64,000 bases of DNA, taken from a bacterium. GTDB taxonomy: Bacteria; JAHJDO01. The notes below the pieces were generated by a model. It was not told where the DNA came from, made no database searches, and saw nothing but the letters and a program-made list of their open reading frames with translations. Below, piece after piece: positions 51,131-60,812 of the stretch (positions are counted from its first letter, which is position 1; the number at the start of each line of letters is the position of its first letter). Where the stretch lies: the NCBI GenBank assembly GCA_030652805.1, contig JAUSPT010000055.1:3786-67785 (forward strand), read 5' to 3'. The position numbers were made by a program, and so were the translations under genes.

Positions 51131-51265
51131 TTTGGTTTCTCTTGTATTTTAAATTCAATTTATATAAAGTATGAGTATGGATAACCGTACAGCGCTTCTA
51201 ATTTTAAATCTAATTCCAGGCTTAGGTCCAATTGGCATAGGAAACTTGATAGATAAACTTGGAGA
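51131..51265 (+). repeat. right copy of 135-bp direct repeat (dprA 5' region)
   Basis: The intact counterpart of 40895-41029 (92% identical, ungapped). It includes the shared upstream tract TTGTATTTTAAATTCAATTT then ATATAAAGT, which may hold the dprA promoter. Identity ends abruptly after codon ~31 of dprA and just upstream of the TTTGGT at 51131. Confidence 0.95.
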
Positions 51266-52283
51266 GCCAGGAGCAATATTAGAAACATCAGAGAGTGAGT
51301 TAAGGAAAACCAGCGGTCTAAGAAAAAGCCTTTTAGAGAACATAATACACTGGGAAAAGTTTGTTGATATAGAGCGGGAACTAGCATTAATTAAAGAGAA
51401 AGGAATAAAAATTATTACAATTCTTGATGATGAGTATCCTTTTTATCTAAAGAATATCCATTCTCCACCAGCAGTACTCTATATTAAAACCTGTTCTCCT
51501 TTTGAATTCATTCCGTCAATAGCTATAGTTGGAACAAGAAAAGCCTCTCCTTATGGCGAAAAGATCACAAAAGAGCTAAGTATGGAGCTTACCTCGCGAG
51601 GCTTTATAATTGTGAGTGGAATGGCAAGAGGAATAGACTCCATTGCTCATAGAGCAGCTCTTAATGCGGGAGGTAAGACCATTGCTGTTTTAGGCTGCGG
51701 AGTTGACATTGTATATCCAAAAGAGAATGGGGAACTTGCTGAGCAAATTCAGAAACAGGGAGCTCTGATTTCAGAGTTTGGCATGGGAACCTCTCCATCA
51801 AGAGAGAACTTTCCAAGAAGAAACAGGATAATTAGTGGACTTTCTCTCGGGGTAATTGTTACTGAGGCTTCCTCACGCAGCGGCTCACTTATTACAACCA
51901 GATTTGCTTTAGAACAAGGTAGAGAGATTTTTTCTGTGCCGGGAAAAATCAATGCGCAAAATTCAGAGGGAGTGAATGGATTAATAAAGCATGGTGCAAA
52001 ACTGGTGCAGAGTGTCGAGGATATACTTGCTGAACTCCATCCAGCAATGTATACGAACAAAATAATGCGCAAAAAAACCAGAGAGAGCGTACCTCTAAAG
52101 CCAGCGAATCTATCTTCGGAAGAGAAAAAGATATATGATACTCTGTCTGATGAACCTGTTCATATAGATAAGATCATGGATAAGACGCAATTCTCAATAG
52201 GCACTCTATCGCAGATTCTCTTGACCTTGGAGCTTAAAAAGATTATAAGGCAAGTTCCGGGTAAAATGTTCATAAGGATATAA
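51171..52283 (+). CDS. dprA: DNA-processing protein DprA
   Basis: A 370-residue protein that binds incoming single-stranded DNA and loads RecA in transformation; it is also present in non-competent species. N-terminal helix-hairpin-helix region (LNLIPGLGPIGIGNLIDKLG), Rossmann core with IVGTRKASPYGEKIT, SGMARGIDSIAHRAAL, AVLGCGVDIVYPKEN, NFPRRNRIISGLS and RSGSLITTRFALEQGREIFS, and a C-terminal winged helix. topA starts 3 bp later, the common dprA-topA pairing. Confidence 0.97.
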   Translation: MSMDNRTALLILNLIPGLGPIGIGNLIDKLGEPGAILETSESELRKTSGLRKSLLENIIHWEKFVDIERELALIKEKGIKIITILDDEYPFYLKNIHSPPAVLYIKTCSPFEFIPSIAIVGTRKASPYGEKITKELSMELTSRGFIIVSGMARGIDSIAHRAALNAGGKTIAVLGCGVDIVYPKENGELAEQIQKQGALISEFGMGTSPSRENFPRRNRIISGLSLGVIVTEASSRSGSLITTRFALEQGREIFSVPGKINAQNSEGVNGLIKHGAKLVQSVEDILAELHPAMYTNKIMRKKTRESVPLKPANLSSEEKKIYDTLSDEPVHIDKIMDKTQFSIGTLSQILLTLELKKIIRQVPGKMFIRI

Positions 52284-52286
52284 AAC

Positions 52287-54392
52287 ATGCCTAAATCACT
52301 TGTCATTGTTGAATCGCCTGCAAAAGCAAAAACAATCAACCGATATTTAGGTTCTGATTTTGTTGTAAAAGCATCCATGGGTCATATTATAGACTTGCCT
52401 GCAAAAGAATTCGGCGTAGATATCGAGCATGATTTTGATCCCAAGTATGTTGTCATAAAAGGCAAGCAAAAAATTCTGAAGGAACTGGCTGCGCAAGCGC
52501 AGAAATCTGATGTAGTCTATCTTGCAACTGACCCGGACAGAGAAGGCGAAGCAATATCATGGCACCTGAAAAACTCAATATGCAAGGGCAAAAAAGTTTT
52601 GCGCGTCCTTCTTCATGAAATCACAGAATCTTCGGTAAAAACCGCTTTTAATAATTCCTCAGATATTAAAATGGATAAAGTCAATGCTCAGCAGGCAAGA
52701 AGAATTCTGGACAGGGTCGTAGGGTATAAGATTAGTCCTGTTTTGTGGAAAACAGTGGGAAGGAACTTAAGCGCGGGAAGAGTTCAGTCTGTTACGGTGC
52801 GAATTATAATTGACAGAGAAAGAGAGATTGAAAAATTCAAGCCTGAAGAGTATTGGGCAATAATAGCTGATCTTAAGACTTCTGCCGGCGAAAATTTGAA
52901 AGCGAAGTTATCTAAGATTAAGGTTACAAACAAAGCGCAGGCGGACAAGATATCTGAGGATATTAAAAATGAGGAATTTGTCGTATCAAAGACAAATATA
53001 AAAACTCAGGAAAGATCCGCTTCTCCTCCATTCACAACAAGCAGGCTTCAGCAGGAGGCAAGTTCAAAATTGCATTTTTCATCTACAAGAACTATGAGAA
53101 TTGCACAGCAACTCTATGAAGGAGTGGAAACAACTAAAGGAACAGCAGGATTGATCACGTACATGCGTACAGATTCTGTGCGTATATCAGCGGAAGCTAT
53201 TAATGCAGTAAGAAATTACATAAAAAATAAATACGGAGAGCAGTATGTGCCGCCCAAACCTAATTTTTATAAAAGCAAAAAGACAGCGCAAGATGCGCAT
53301 GAAGCAATTCGTCCGACAAGCGCTTCAAGGAATCCTGAAGCAATAAAAAAATTCCTTACAGATGATCAGTTTAAATTGTACAAGCTTATATGGAATAAAT
53401 TTGTTGCAAGCCAGATGGCGCCTGCAGTCATTCAGTCCACAACAGTAGAGATTAAAGCAGGCGACTATATCTTTACTGCTTCAGGCTCAACTGTATTATT
53501 CCCGGGATATATGGCAATTCACGGAAATGACACTAAAGAAGACGAGACAAAACTCCCTTTGCTAAAAGAAGGTGATATATTGAAACTGCTAAAGCTATTA
53601 CCTGAACAACATTTCACAAAACCGCCTTCCCGATATACAGAAGGCACTTTGATACGCGTATTGGATGAGAAAGGAATAGGAAGACCTTCAACTTATGCGC
53701 CGACAATTAATACTATACAAAACAGAAAATACGTAATAAAGGTAAAAGGATTCTTTCATCCTACAAATACCGGAGTACTTACAAATAATTTTTTAATTGA
53801 AAAATTCTCTGACATCCTTGATATAAAGTTTACCGCAGATATGGAATCACTTCTGGATCTGATTGAAAACGGCAAAAAAGACTGGCTTAATGTACTTAAG
53901 CAGTTTTATGTGCATTTTGAAAAGGACCTTACACAAGCTGAAACTCCGGAAAAGACCAATGTGAAATGTGAAAAGTGCGGGAGTCCTATGGTTATTAGAT
54001 GGAGATTCGGCAGAAAATTCTATGCATGCAGCTCATTTCCAAAGTGCAAAGAAACAAAAGCTATTGAAAATGATGATCCATTGATAAAAGATGTATCGCC
54101 GCAGGAGACAGAATATAAATGCGAGAAATGCGGGAGCTCTATGCTGATAAGAACATCCAGAGGCGGGCAATTTCTGGCATGCAGCGGATATCCTAAATGC
54201 AAGAACACAAAGAGTCTTGATAAGGAAGGAAAGATTGTAGAAAGAAAGCCTCCTGAAGAATCGGATCAGGTTTGCGAAAAGTGCGGAAACAAAATGCTGA
54301 TAAAAATGAACCGGCGAGGACAGAAATTCTTAGCATGCAGCGGCTATCCTAAATGCAGAAACGCAAAACCTCTACCAAAATCACAAGTATAA
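52287..54392 (+). CDS. topA: DNA topoisomerase I
   Basis: A 701-residue type IA topoisomerase that relaxes negative supercoils. The TOPRIM domain shows LVIVESPAKAKTINRYLG and YLATDPDREGEAISWHL. The active-site Tyr is in GLITYMRTDSVRIS. Three C-terminal four-cysteine zinc ribbons follow (CEKCGSPM...CSSFPKC, CEKCGSSM...CSGYPKC, CEKCGNKM...CSGYPKC). Length and domain order are normal. It is convergent with the oxidoreductase gene, 5 bp away. Confidence 0.97.
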   Translation: MPKSLVIVESPAKAKTINRYLGSDFVVKASMGHIIDLPAKEFGVDIEHDFDPKYVVIKGKQKILKELAAQAQKSDVVYLATDPDREGEAISWHLKNSICKGKKVLRVLLHEITESSVKTAFNNSSDIKMDKVNAQQARRILDRVVGYKISPVLWKTVGRNLSAGRVQSVTVRIIIDREREIEKFKPEEYWAIIADLKTSAGENLKAKLSKIKVTNKAQADKISEDIKNEEFVVSKTNIKTQERSASPPFTTSRLQQEASSKLHFSSTRTMRIAQQLYEGVETTKGTAGLITYMRTDSVRISAEAINAVRNYIKNKYGEQYVPPKPNFYKSKKTAQDAHEAIRPTSASRNPEAIKKFLTDDQFKLYKLIWNKFVASQMAPAVIQSTTVEIKAGDYIFTASGSTVLFPGYMAIHGNDTKEDETKLPLLKEGDILKLLKLLPEQHFTKPPSRYTEGTLIRVLDEKGIGRPSTYAPTINTIQNRKYVIKVKGFFHPTNTGVLTNNFLIEKFSDILDIKFTADMESLLDLIENGKKDWLNVLKQFYVHFEKDLTQAETPEKTNVKCEKCGSPMVIRWRFGRKFYACSSFPKCKETKAIENDDPLIKDVSPQETEYKCEKCGSSMLIRTSRGGQFLACSGYPKCKNTKSLDKEGKIVERKPPEESDQVCEKCGNKMLIKMNRRGQKFLACSGYPKCRNAKPLPKSQV

Positions 54393-54397
54393 AAAAC

Positions 54398-55378
54398 TCA
54401 AACCAGAACTCTTCCTTTAGATTCTATCGATTTTAGTTCAGCAGTTACTATTTTTATTGTATCTCGAGTGCTTTTGGGAGTAACTATTTCAGGCTCTCTG
54501 TCTTTTTCTATACAGTCTGCAAAATATGATAGCTCTTTTTCGTATGCATCTTTTGTCCCAAGTTCAGGAACGAATGAATCCTTGCCTTTTGGATATACTG
54601 TAACTTTGGGATTGTTCTTGGAAGAGAAAATAATAGTGCCTTCTTCAAAACATGCTCTGTAACTCATCTCGAATCCAAATCCTCCCTCGACAACCCAGTT
54701 GCAATCCACTGTTGCTACAATATCCTTATCGTATAAGTACTGTGTTGACAATATATCAATTCCGCCGCCCTCTATTGCATTTGCTCCAACACTATAGACA
54801 GCTTCTGGCATACCTAATAGATAATTCACCATATCCACATCATGAACGTGCAAATCCAGTATTGCCCCGCCGCTCTTACTTCCTTGTGCCAGCCAATTAT
54901 TCCACGACCAGGAAGGGGTTTGGCATGCCCGAAGCAGATATAATGACAGAAGCCTGCCAAACTTGTTCTGGGAAACGTAATCCTTAAGTATTTCATATTC
55001 CGGCCAGAATCTGAGGCATTGTGCAATCATGAGAAATTTATTGCTTTTTTTCTGGGCTTCAATCATTGCGTCACATTCCTCAACATTCATAGCCATGGGT
55101 TTTTCACAAATTACATGCTTACCTGCGTCAAGCGCTTTAATTGTATATTCCCTGTGAAGAAATGTGGGCAGGCATATGTCAACAAAATCAATACATTCGT
55201 CATTCAGTAAATTCTCAAATTTTTCGTATGTTTTAATCCCTTCAAGATCAAACTTCTTTTTTAATTCATTAATCCGCACATCATTAACTGCATTAACCTC
55301 TACATTATCTATATTCTTGTAGCTATTAATGTGTCTTTCTCCCATATGTCCCATACCAACTATTCCGACTTTAAGCAT
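54398..55378 (-). CDS. Gfo/Idh/MocA family NAD(P)-dependent oxidoreductase
   Basis: A 326-residue dehydrogenase. The Rossmann fold starts KVGIVGMGHMGERHINSYKN; the catalytic Lys is in HVICEKPMAMN; the C-terminal alpha/beta domain includes GGAILDLHVHDVDMVNYLLG. The DxxxH-type residues support sugar-alcohol or inositol-like substrates, but specificity is unknown. It is a single gene between two convergently placed plus-strand units. Confidence 0.9.
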   Translation of the reverse strand: MLKVGIVGMGHMGERHINSYKNIDNVEVNAVNDVRINELKKKFDLEGIKTYEKFENLLNDECIDFVDICLPTFLHREYTIKALDAGKHVICEKPMAMNVEECDAMIEAQKKSNKFLMIAQCLRFWPEYEILKDYVSQNKFGRLLSLYLLRACQTPSWSWNNWLAQGSKSGGAILDLHVHDVDMVNYLLGMPEAVYSVGANAIEGGGIDILSTQYLYDKDIVATVDCNWVVEGGFGFEMSYRACFEEGTIIFSSKNNPKVTVYPKGKDSFVPELGTKDAYEKELSYFADCIEKDREPEIVTPKSTRDTIKIVTAELKSIESKGRVLV

Positions 55379-55463
55379 TTTTATCTCTCCTCAAATTTTT
55401 TAATTCCGAATCCTAATTCTACCATAACTTGACAGGGAATAGAACTATTTGCTATAAAAATCT

Positions 55464-56174
55464 ATGTTTACAACCCCTAAAATTAAAATTTGCGGCATTA
55501 CAAATCTTAAGGATATAGAACTAGTTTCATCCTCAGGTGCTGATTATGCAGGGATTTTGCTCAATGTTGCTGCTTCTTCACGTAGCGTTGACGGGGAAAA
55601 AGCGGAAAGTTTATGCAGAAAAGCGAGAATACCCATTGTTGTTCTTTTATGGCAACCTACATTCAAAGAAATTGAAATTGCATATAATAGATTGAAGCCG
55701 TATGCATTTCAACTGCTCAGTCAGGAAGAACCAGAACTGGTGACAGAGATAAAATCAAAAATCCCGGATGTAATGGTATGGAAATCCATACATCTGCCGT
55801 CTTCAGAACAGGGCATTTCCCAGGGCATTGATATCAATATCGGAGATATGAGAACAAGAATAGAGGCTTATATAGATAGTGGTGTTGATGTAATTCTTAT
55901 CGATACAGTTTATAGATCTAATAATGGTATTCAACATGGTGGAACAGGCAAGATTTCCAATTGGAACACAGTAGTTGAGCTCTTTAAAAATCTGGATGTA
56001 CCTCTGTTCCTTGCAGGAGGAATAACGCCTTCTAATGTCAAGGATGCTATAAACCAAGTCAATCCCTATGGTATTGATGTTGCAAGCGGTGTGGAAAAAG
56101 AAAAAGGAATAAAAGATCCTGTGAAAGTCAGGGAATTAATAAAAATAGTGAGGAGGATTGAAGAACATGGCTAA
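55464..56174 (+). CDS. trpF: phosphoribosylanthranilate isomerase-like protein TrpF
   Basis: A 236-residue TIM barrel. KICGITNLKDIELVSSSGAD carries the catalytic Cys; the phosphate-binding loops are FLAGGITPSNVKDAI and YGIDVASGVEKEKGIKDPVK. The catalytic Asp is in VILIDTVYRS. It catalyses the third step of tryptophan synthesis, but no other trp genes are nearby. It overlaps the start of the next gene by 8 bp. A related function in another pathway cannot be excluded. Confidence 0.87.
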   Translation: MFTTPKIKICGITNLKDIELVSSSGADYAGILLNVAASSRSVDGEKAESLCRKARIPIVVLLWQPTFKEIEIAYNRLKPYAFQLLSQEEPELVTEIKSKIPDVMVWKSIHLPSSEQGISQGIDINIGDMRTRIEAYIDSGVDVILIDTVYRSNNGIQHGGTGKISNWNTVVELFKNLDVPLFLAGGITPSNVKDAINQVNPYGIDVASGVEKEKGIKDPVKVRELIKIVRRIEEHG

Positions 56175-57126
56175 GCAGTATGCAGTTGAACTCATGATTG
56201 ACGATAAGATTGACAGTGTATTTGTCGTGCGAAATAAGCACATGAGAATAACAAAAAACAATAAATCCTATCTTGCATTTGAACTTGTAGATAAATCAGG
56301 AGAGATCGTGGGAAGGATTTGGGATAACGCAGAAGAAATGTCCCAGCTATTTAGGGATAATGATTTTGTAAGGGTTATTGGCATAGTGGAAAGTTTTCAG
56401 AATATGTTACAGATAAATATTAAACAGATTCAAAGAGTGGACCAGGATAAAATAGATATTGATGATTTTCTGCCAAAAACTGACAAGGACATAGACCTAA
56501 TGTTTAATCAGCTCACTGAGATAATTAACAATATCAAAAATAAATGGCTTAAGAATTTGCTGCATGCAGTCTTTGCAGTTAAGGAATACAGGGAATTATT
56601 CAAAAAGGCACCAGCATCTGTAAAAATGCATAATTACTATATTGGCGGATTGCTGGAACATACTTTGTCAGTGGCCAGTATGTGCATGGAAATAGATAAG
56701 TATTATAAAAACATTAATAAAGACCTTCTCCTAACAGGTGCCATTTTACACGATATTGGCAAGATATATGAGTATGAATATTCGCATGCCTTTGATTATA
56801 CGGATAGGGGCAGATTGATTGGCCATATTGTGATAGGAACACAAATGGTAAAGTCGAAGATAGCTGAAATTTCCCAGTTTCCAGCGGAATTGGAAATGCT
56901 GCTCGAACATATGCTGCTCAGTCATCATGGACAGTATGAATGGGGCTCACCCAAAAAGCCTAAAGTATTAGAAGCAGTTATACTTCATTATCTGGATGAT
57001 ATGGATGCAAAGATATCGGGCTTTCAAGGAATGGTAGAAAAGTCTCAGGAGCCGGATAAAAAGTGGACAAGCCGCAGTTTTATGTTTGATAATAAAATGC
57101 TCTACAAAGATAGTAATATTGGCTGA
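56167..57126 (+). CDS. YhaM-like 3'-5' exoribonuclease (OB fold plus HD domain)
   Basis: A 319-residue protein. The N-terminal OB fold (residues about 5-95, KSYLAFELVDKSGEIVGRIW) is followed by an HD phosphohydrolase domain with HNYYIGGLLEHTLSVASMC, GAILHDIGKIYEYEY and MLLSHHGQYEWGSP. This is the order in YhaM exonucleases. The ATG at 56167 is preferred because GAGGAGG (56151) is 10 bp upstream; a TTG at 56158 is too close. It overlaps trpF. Confidence 0.9.
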   Translation: MAKQYAVELMIDDKIDSVFVVRNKHMRITKNNKSYLAFELVDKSGEIVGRIWDNAEEMSQLFRDNDFVRVIGIVESFQNMLQINIKQIQRVDQDKIDIDDFLPKTDKDIDLMFNQLTEIINNIKNKWLKNLLHAVFAVKEYRELFKKAPASVKMHNYYIGGLLEHTLSVASMCMEIDKYYKNINKDLLLTGAILHDIGKIYEYEYSHAFDYTDRGRLIGHIVIGTQMVKSKIAEISQFPAELEMLLEHMLLSHHGQYEWGSPKKPKVLEAVILHYLDDMDAKISGFQGMVEKSQEPDKKWTSRSFMFDNKMLYKDSNIG

Positions 57127-57344
57127 CAGAGAGCCCAATCTCAGGATTATACTGTAATACACAAAGTATAACGGCTTTCATACAGAAGGTTGGGCTGCTT
57201 CAGTATCATAGAATGGGAATCAATAAATGGAAAGCTCTTGGAAGACACTATTCATTGGAGCATGTTATTCCTCCTGCAGAGAAAGAGCTTTCAAGATCTG
57301 GTAACATATTTGCACAATATGGATTGTGTGTAGTAAAAACTTAA
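57117..57344 (+). pseudogene. C-terminal remnant of a glycyl-radical-enzyme activase (PflA family)
   Basis: The frame is open from 57117 to a stop at 57342 but has no start except an internal ATG at 57213 without a ribosome site. The reading LLQYHRMGINKWKALGRHYS then LEHVIPPAEKELSR and NIFAQYGLCVV closely follows the C-terminal end of PflA-type radical-SAM activases (LPYHRLG, GR.Y, PP..E, YG..V). The catalytic CxxxCxxC part is absent. It looks like the tail of a deleted gene between the YhaM-like and isomerase genes. Confidence 0.6.
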
Positions 57345-57365
57345 ATTACTTTAAGGAGAATTGCG

Positions 57366-58049
57366 ATGAAAAGGTCAGAAGTAAATATGATATTGAAAGA
57401 TACTATCGAATTTCTGGAGCAAAGAAATTTTTATCTTCCTCCTTTTGCATTCTGGACTTCAAAGGATTGGAAAAGTAAAGGTCATGAAGTAGACGAGATA
57501 AGAGATAATCTCATGGGATGGGATATTACAGATTTTGGAAGAGGTAATTTTAGCAAGTTTGGACTCGTTTTATTTACACTTAGAAATGGGAACGATAGCA
57601 ATCCGAAATATACAAAACCATACGCAGAAAAAATAATGATTGTTGAAGAGAACCAGGAAACCCCAATGCACTTTCATTCTAAGAAAATGGAAGATATTAT
57701 AAATAGAGGGGGAGGTAATATTTTACTTAAACTGTACAATTCCACTGATGATAAACAATTAGACAAGAATGCATCTGTTAGGGTTTCTTTGGATGGAGTT
57801 ATAAAACAATTTTCTCCTGGAGAAATAATAACACTTACTCATGGAGAGAGTATAACCTTACCACAAAGGCTATATCACACTTTCTATGCAGAAAATGGCA
57901 GAGGGAAGGTTCTTATGGGAGAGGTCTCAAAAGTAAATGACGATAAGATAGATAATCATTTCCTTGAAACAATAGGCAGATTCCCTGAAATAGAAGAAGA
58001 TGAAGAAGCGCTACATTGCCTTTGCTTTGAATATCCAAAGCTTGACTAA
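57366..58049 (+). CDS. D-lyxose ketol-isomerase (cupin)
   Basis: A 227-residue cupin enzyme interconverting D-lyxose and D-xylulose, often also mannose and fructose. The family signature is extensive: LMGWDITDFGRGNFSKFGLV, LFTLRNGN, EKIMIVEENQETPMHFHSKK then MEDIINRGGGNILLKLYNS, and ESITLPQRLYHTF. HFH, the Glu of KMED and a later His are the metal ligands. TAAGGAGAA precedes the ATG. It overlaps mutL at the 3' end by 4 bp. Confidence 0.92.
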   Translation: MKRSEVNMILKDTIEFLEQRNFYLPPFAFWTSKDWKSKGHEVDEIRDNLMGWDITDFGRGNFSKFGLVLFTLRNGNDSNPKYTKPYAEKIMIVEENQETPMHFHSKKMEDIINRGGGNILLKLYNSTDDKQLDKNASVRVSLDGVIKQFSPGEIITLTHGESITLPQRLYHTFYAENGRGKVLMGEVSKVNDDKIDNHFLETIGRFPEIEEDEEALHCLCFEYPKLD

Positions 58050-59755
58050 GCCCTCTTAAACTTTTTTTCTAATTCATACTTTGACAGCTTGATCATTGTA
58101 GGTCTTCCATGCGGGCAGGTATATTTATTTTCTGAACTGGATAGTTGTCTCAAAAGGGATTTTATCTCTTCTTCCTTGAGCTTAGCCCCTGCTCTGATGG
58201 CACTATGACAGGCTATTAACTTGATTATCTCTTCTGTTAAATCTCCTATCTTTTTGACTTTCTCGCTTTCTATAAGCTCATCCAGAACATCAGAAATCAC
58301 CTGTGTGATATTAGCGTTTTTTAAAATCGCTGGTATTGAGCGTATGCTGAAAGTATTTTTTCCAAAAGGCTCTATCTGAAAACCAAGGGATTTAAAATAA
58401 TCCAGATATTTCTCAAATACCACTGCCTGCCTGTAATTAAGATTAAGAGTTAGAGCAATTAAAAGCCCCTGGGATTCTACCCTGGAAAGAGAGAGATCTT
58501 TAGTTAATTTCTCATAAACAATGCGTTCATGAGCAGCATGCTGGTCGATAATTACAAGATTTCCCTCAAATTGAGTGATTATATAAGTATCGAATATTTG
58601 GAGGCTACCTGGTAAAACCTCATACAAACTAGTAAATTCTTCCTGCTCGCAAGTCTTTTGCTTATAAAGATACTTTCCAATTGCTTCTTTAATTTCGCTC
58701 TCCTGATTTTTCTCTGAAGCTTTTGAAGTTTGGATGTTGAATAATCCAGGGCTTAAATCATGTGTACTTAGTGCCTGTTTTATTGCCTCCTCAATTAATT
58801 CATGAACAATCTTCTCCTTAAAGAATTTTACTTCATCCTTTGTAGGATGGATATTCACATCAATAGCAGCAGGGGGTGTATCTACAAAAATAAACACTAC
58901 TGGGAATCTGCCTCTTGGTACTAGTGTGTGATAGGCTTCGTATATGCTGTGAGATATAGATTTATTATGAGCGCATCGTTTGTTTATGAATATCAGCTGG
59001 CTGTTTCTATTGGCACGTGTTTCCTCTGGTTTGGAAATAAATCCATAGATATTTAAAAGGTCGTTTCCTCCTTCTATTGGTAGAAGATTGTTTGATACTT
59101 GTTCTCCAAAAATGGAGGTTATTCTTTTTAAGAGATCATAAGACGGCCCTATATTAATAAGCTCACGTCTATCATGAACAAGCCTAAAGTATATATCAGG
59201 CCTAGCGAGCGCTTCAAATGTTACAACATTTACGATATGTCCTGTCTCTGTAGCCTCTGATTTTAGAAACTTGCGTCTGGGAAGTGTGTTAAAAAACAGA
59301 TCCTCAACCCTCACTGTTGTTCCATCAGCCCGTCCTGTCTGGTGAGATTTTATTATTTTACCTCCAACTGTTTTTATTAAAAAACCAAAAGGGCTATCCT
59401 TGGATTTGGTTATAAGTTCTAATCTTGAAACCGAGGCTATACTAGGCAAAGCCTCCCCTCTAAAACCGAGTGTATTTATTTTGAAGATATCATTGACACT
59501 ACTAATCTTACTTGTTGAGAAACGTTCTAAAGCAAGTACAGCATCATCAGACACCATTCCTGTTCCATTATCAATTACCTCTATTAATTTTTGTCCGCCA
59601 GCTTTGATATTTATTACAATTCTTGTTGCTCCGGCATCTATAGAATTTTCTATGAGTTCTTTTACTGCTGATGCAGGCCTTAAGACAATCTCACCTGCTG
59701 CAATTTTATTGGAAACATGTTCAGGAAGGATTTTAATTAAATTAAGGCCCATCAA
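58046..59755 (-). CDS. mutL: DNA mismatch repair protein MutL
   Basis: A 569-residue GHKL ATPase. ATP motifs: KELIENSIDAGATRI, IDNGTGM, TLGFRGEALPSIASVSRL and GTTVRVEDLFFNTLPRRKFL. The C-terminal domain retains the endonuclease metal motif DQHAAHERIVYE plus ACHSAIRAG and CPHGRPTM, so this is the nicking MutL type of species without MutH. The start is within 1 bp of the lpxD stop, giving coupled translation in the kinase-regulator-lpxD-mutL series. M1 or M2 (59752) may be the start. Confidence 0.96.
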   Translation of the reverse strand: MMGLNLIKILPEHVSNKIAAGEIVLRPASAVKELIENSIDAGATRIVINIKAGGQKLIEVIDNGTGMVSDDAVLALERFSTSKISSVNDIFKINTLGFRGEALPSIASVSRLELITKSKDSPFGFLIKTVGGKIIKSHQTGRADGTTVRVEDLFFNTLPRRKFLKSEATETGHIVNVVTFEALARPDIYFRLVHDRRELINIGPSYDLLKRITSIFGEQVSNNLLPIEGGNDLLNIYGFISKPEETRANRNSQLIFINKRCAHNKSISHSIYEAYHTLVPRGRFPVVFIFVDTPPAAIDVNIHPTKDEVKFFKEKIVHELIEEAIKQALSTHDLSPGLFNIQTSKASEKNQESEIKEAIGKYLYKQKTCEQEEFTSLYEVLPGSLQIFDTYIITQFEGNLVIIDQHAAHERIVYEKLTKDLSLSRVESQGLLIALTLNLNYRQAVVFEKYLDYFKSLGFQIEPFGKNTFSIRSIPAILKNANITQVISDVLDELIESEKVKKIGDLTEEIIKLIACHSAIRAGAKLKEEEIKSLLRQLSSSENKYTCPHGRPTMIKLSKYELEKKFKRA

Positions 59756-60802
59756 TTAGCCCAGTTTTTTCTCTAAGGCTTTTACTTTTTGAGAAAGCTC
59801 TTGAATGCTTTTATACATTTCCGGCAGACGATTGCGATATACTTTAATCTTTTGCTCTTCTTTGAGCGGTATAGCAGGATAACCGGATACGCACATGTCA
59901 GGACTGATGTCTTTAGTCACTGCGGATTGTGCGGTTATTATTGCATTATCACCAATTTTTATATGTCCTGCAAGTCCGGCTTGCCCTGCAATAGTAACCT
60001 TATTTCCTAGTGTTACGGATCCTGATATGCCAACTTGAGCAATAATCACACAATGCTCGCCAATGTCTACATTATGTGCAATTTGAACAAGATTATCAAT
60101 CTTAGTCCCCCTGCCAATTCGCGTTCTTCCAGCTGTAGCTCTATCAATAGTAACATTAGCTCCAATTTCAACATCATCTTCAACAATTACTGTGCCAAGC
60201 TGTGGAACCTTCTTATTAAAAACTCCTTTGATTGGCGTAAAACCAAATCCATCGCTTCCAATCACTGCGCCGTTGTGGATTATTACATTGCTGCCTATTA
60301 TTACTCTTTCTCTTATACTTACATTTGCGTAGATTAATGTATTAGCGCCTATCCTGGCGCCGTTACCTATGAAGACTCCAGGGAAAATAACAGTATTGTC
60401 TCCTATTTGTACATCATTGTCTAAAACAACATGTGCCTCTATGGTAATATTCTTTCCCAGTTTAGCATTCTTGCCTATAACAGCAGTCTTATGAATCCCT
60501 GGTAAGGGCATTTCCTTGTTTATTTGCAGATATTCCATTATCTTAACAAATCCGATATACGGATTATCTGTACGTATTACAGGTCTCCCATTTTTATCCG
60601 TCTTTTTATCAACAATGATTGCTGAGGCTTTGGTAGTTCTCAAGAGAGGATAATAACGGGCATTTGCTAGAAATGTTATATCTCCTTTTTTTGCTTCTTT
60701 TATACCGGAAATGCCAGTTATAACCATGCTGGAATCCCCTTCAACCTTCCCATCTATAAGCCGGGCAATTTGTGCAAGGGTCATGTTTAATATATTAGCC
60801 AT
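59756..60802 (-). CDS. lpxD: UDP-3-O-acylglucosamine N-acyltransferase LpxD
   Basis: A 348-residue trimeric left-handed beta-helix enzyme adding the N-linked acyl chain in lipid A synthesis. It has the N-terminal uridine-binding domain ([20 protein letters not shown]), about ten hexapeptide turns ([20 protein letters not shown] onward), the catalytic His in [14 protein letters not shown], and a C-terminal helix. It is direct evidence for an LPS-type outer membrane. No other lpx gene lies in the window. Confidence 0.96.
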   Translation of the reverse strand: MANILNMTLAQIARLIDGKVEGDSSMVITGISGIKEAKKGDITFLANARYYPLLRTTKASAIIVDKKTDKNGRPVIRTDNPYIGFVKIMEYLQINKEMPLPGIHKTAVIGKNAKLGKNITIEAHVVLDNDVQIGDNTVIFPGVFIGNGARIGANTLIYANVSIRERVIIGSNVIIHNGAVIGSDGFGFTPIKGVFNKKVPQLGTVIVEDDVEIGANVTIDRATAGRTRIGRGTKIDNLVQIAHNVDIGEHCVIIAQVGISGSVTLGNKVTIAGQAGLAGHIKIGDNAIITAQSAVTKDISPDMCVSGYPAIPLKEEQKIKVYRNRLPEMYKSIQELSQKVKALEKKLG

Positions 60803-60812
60803 AGGTTATATT

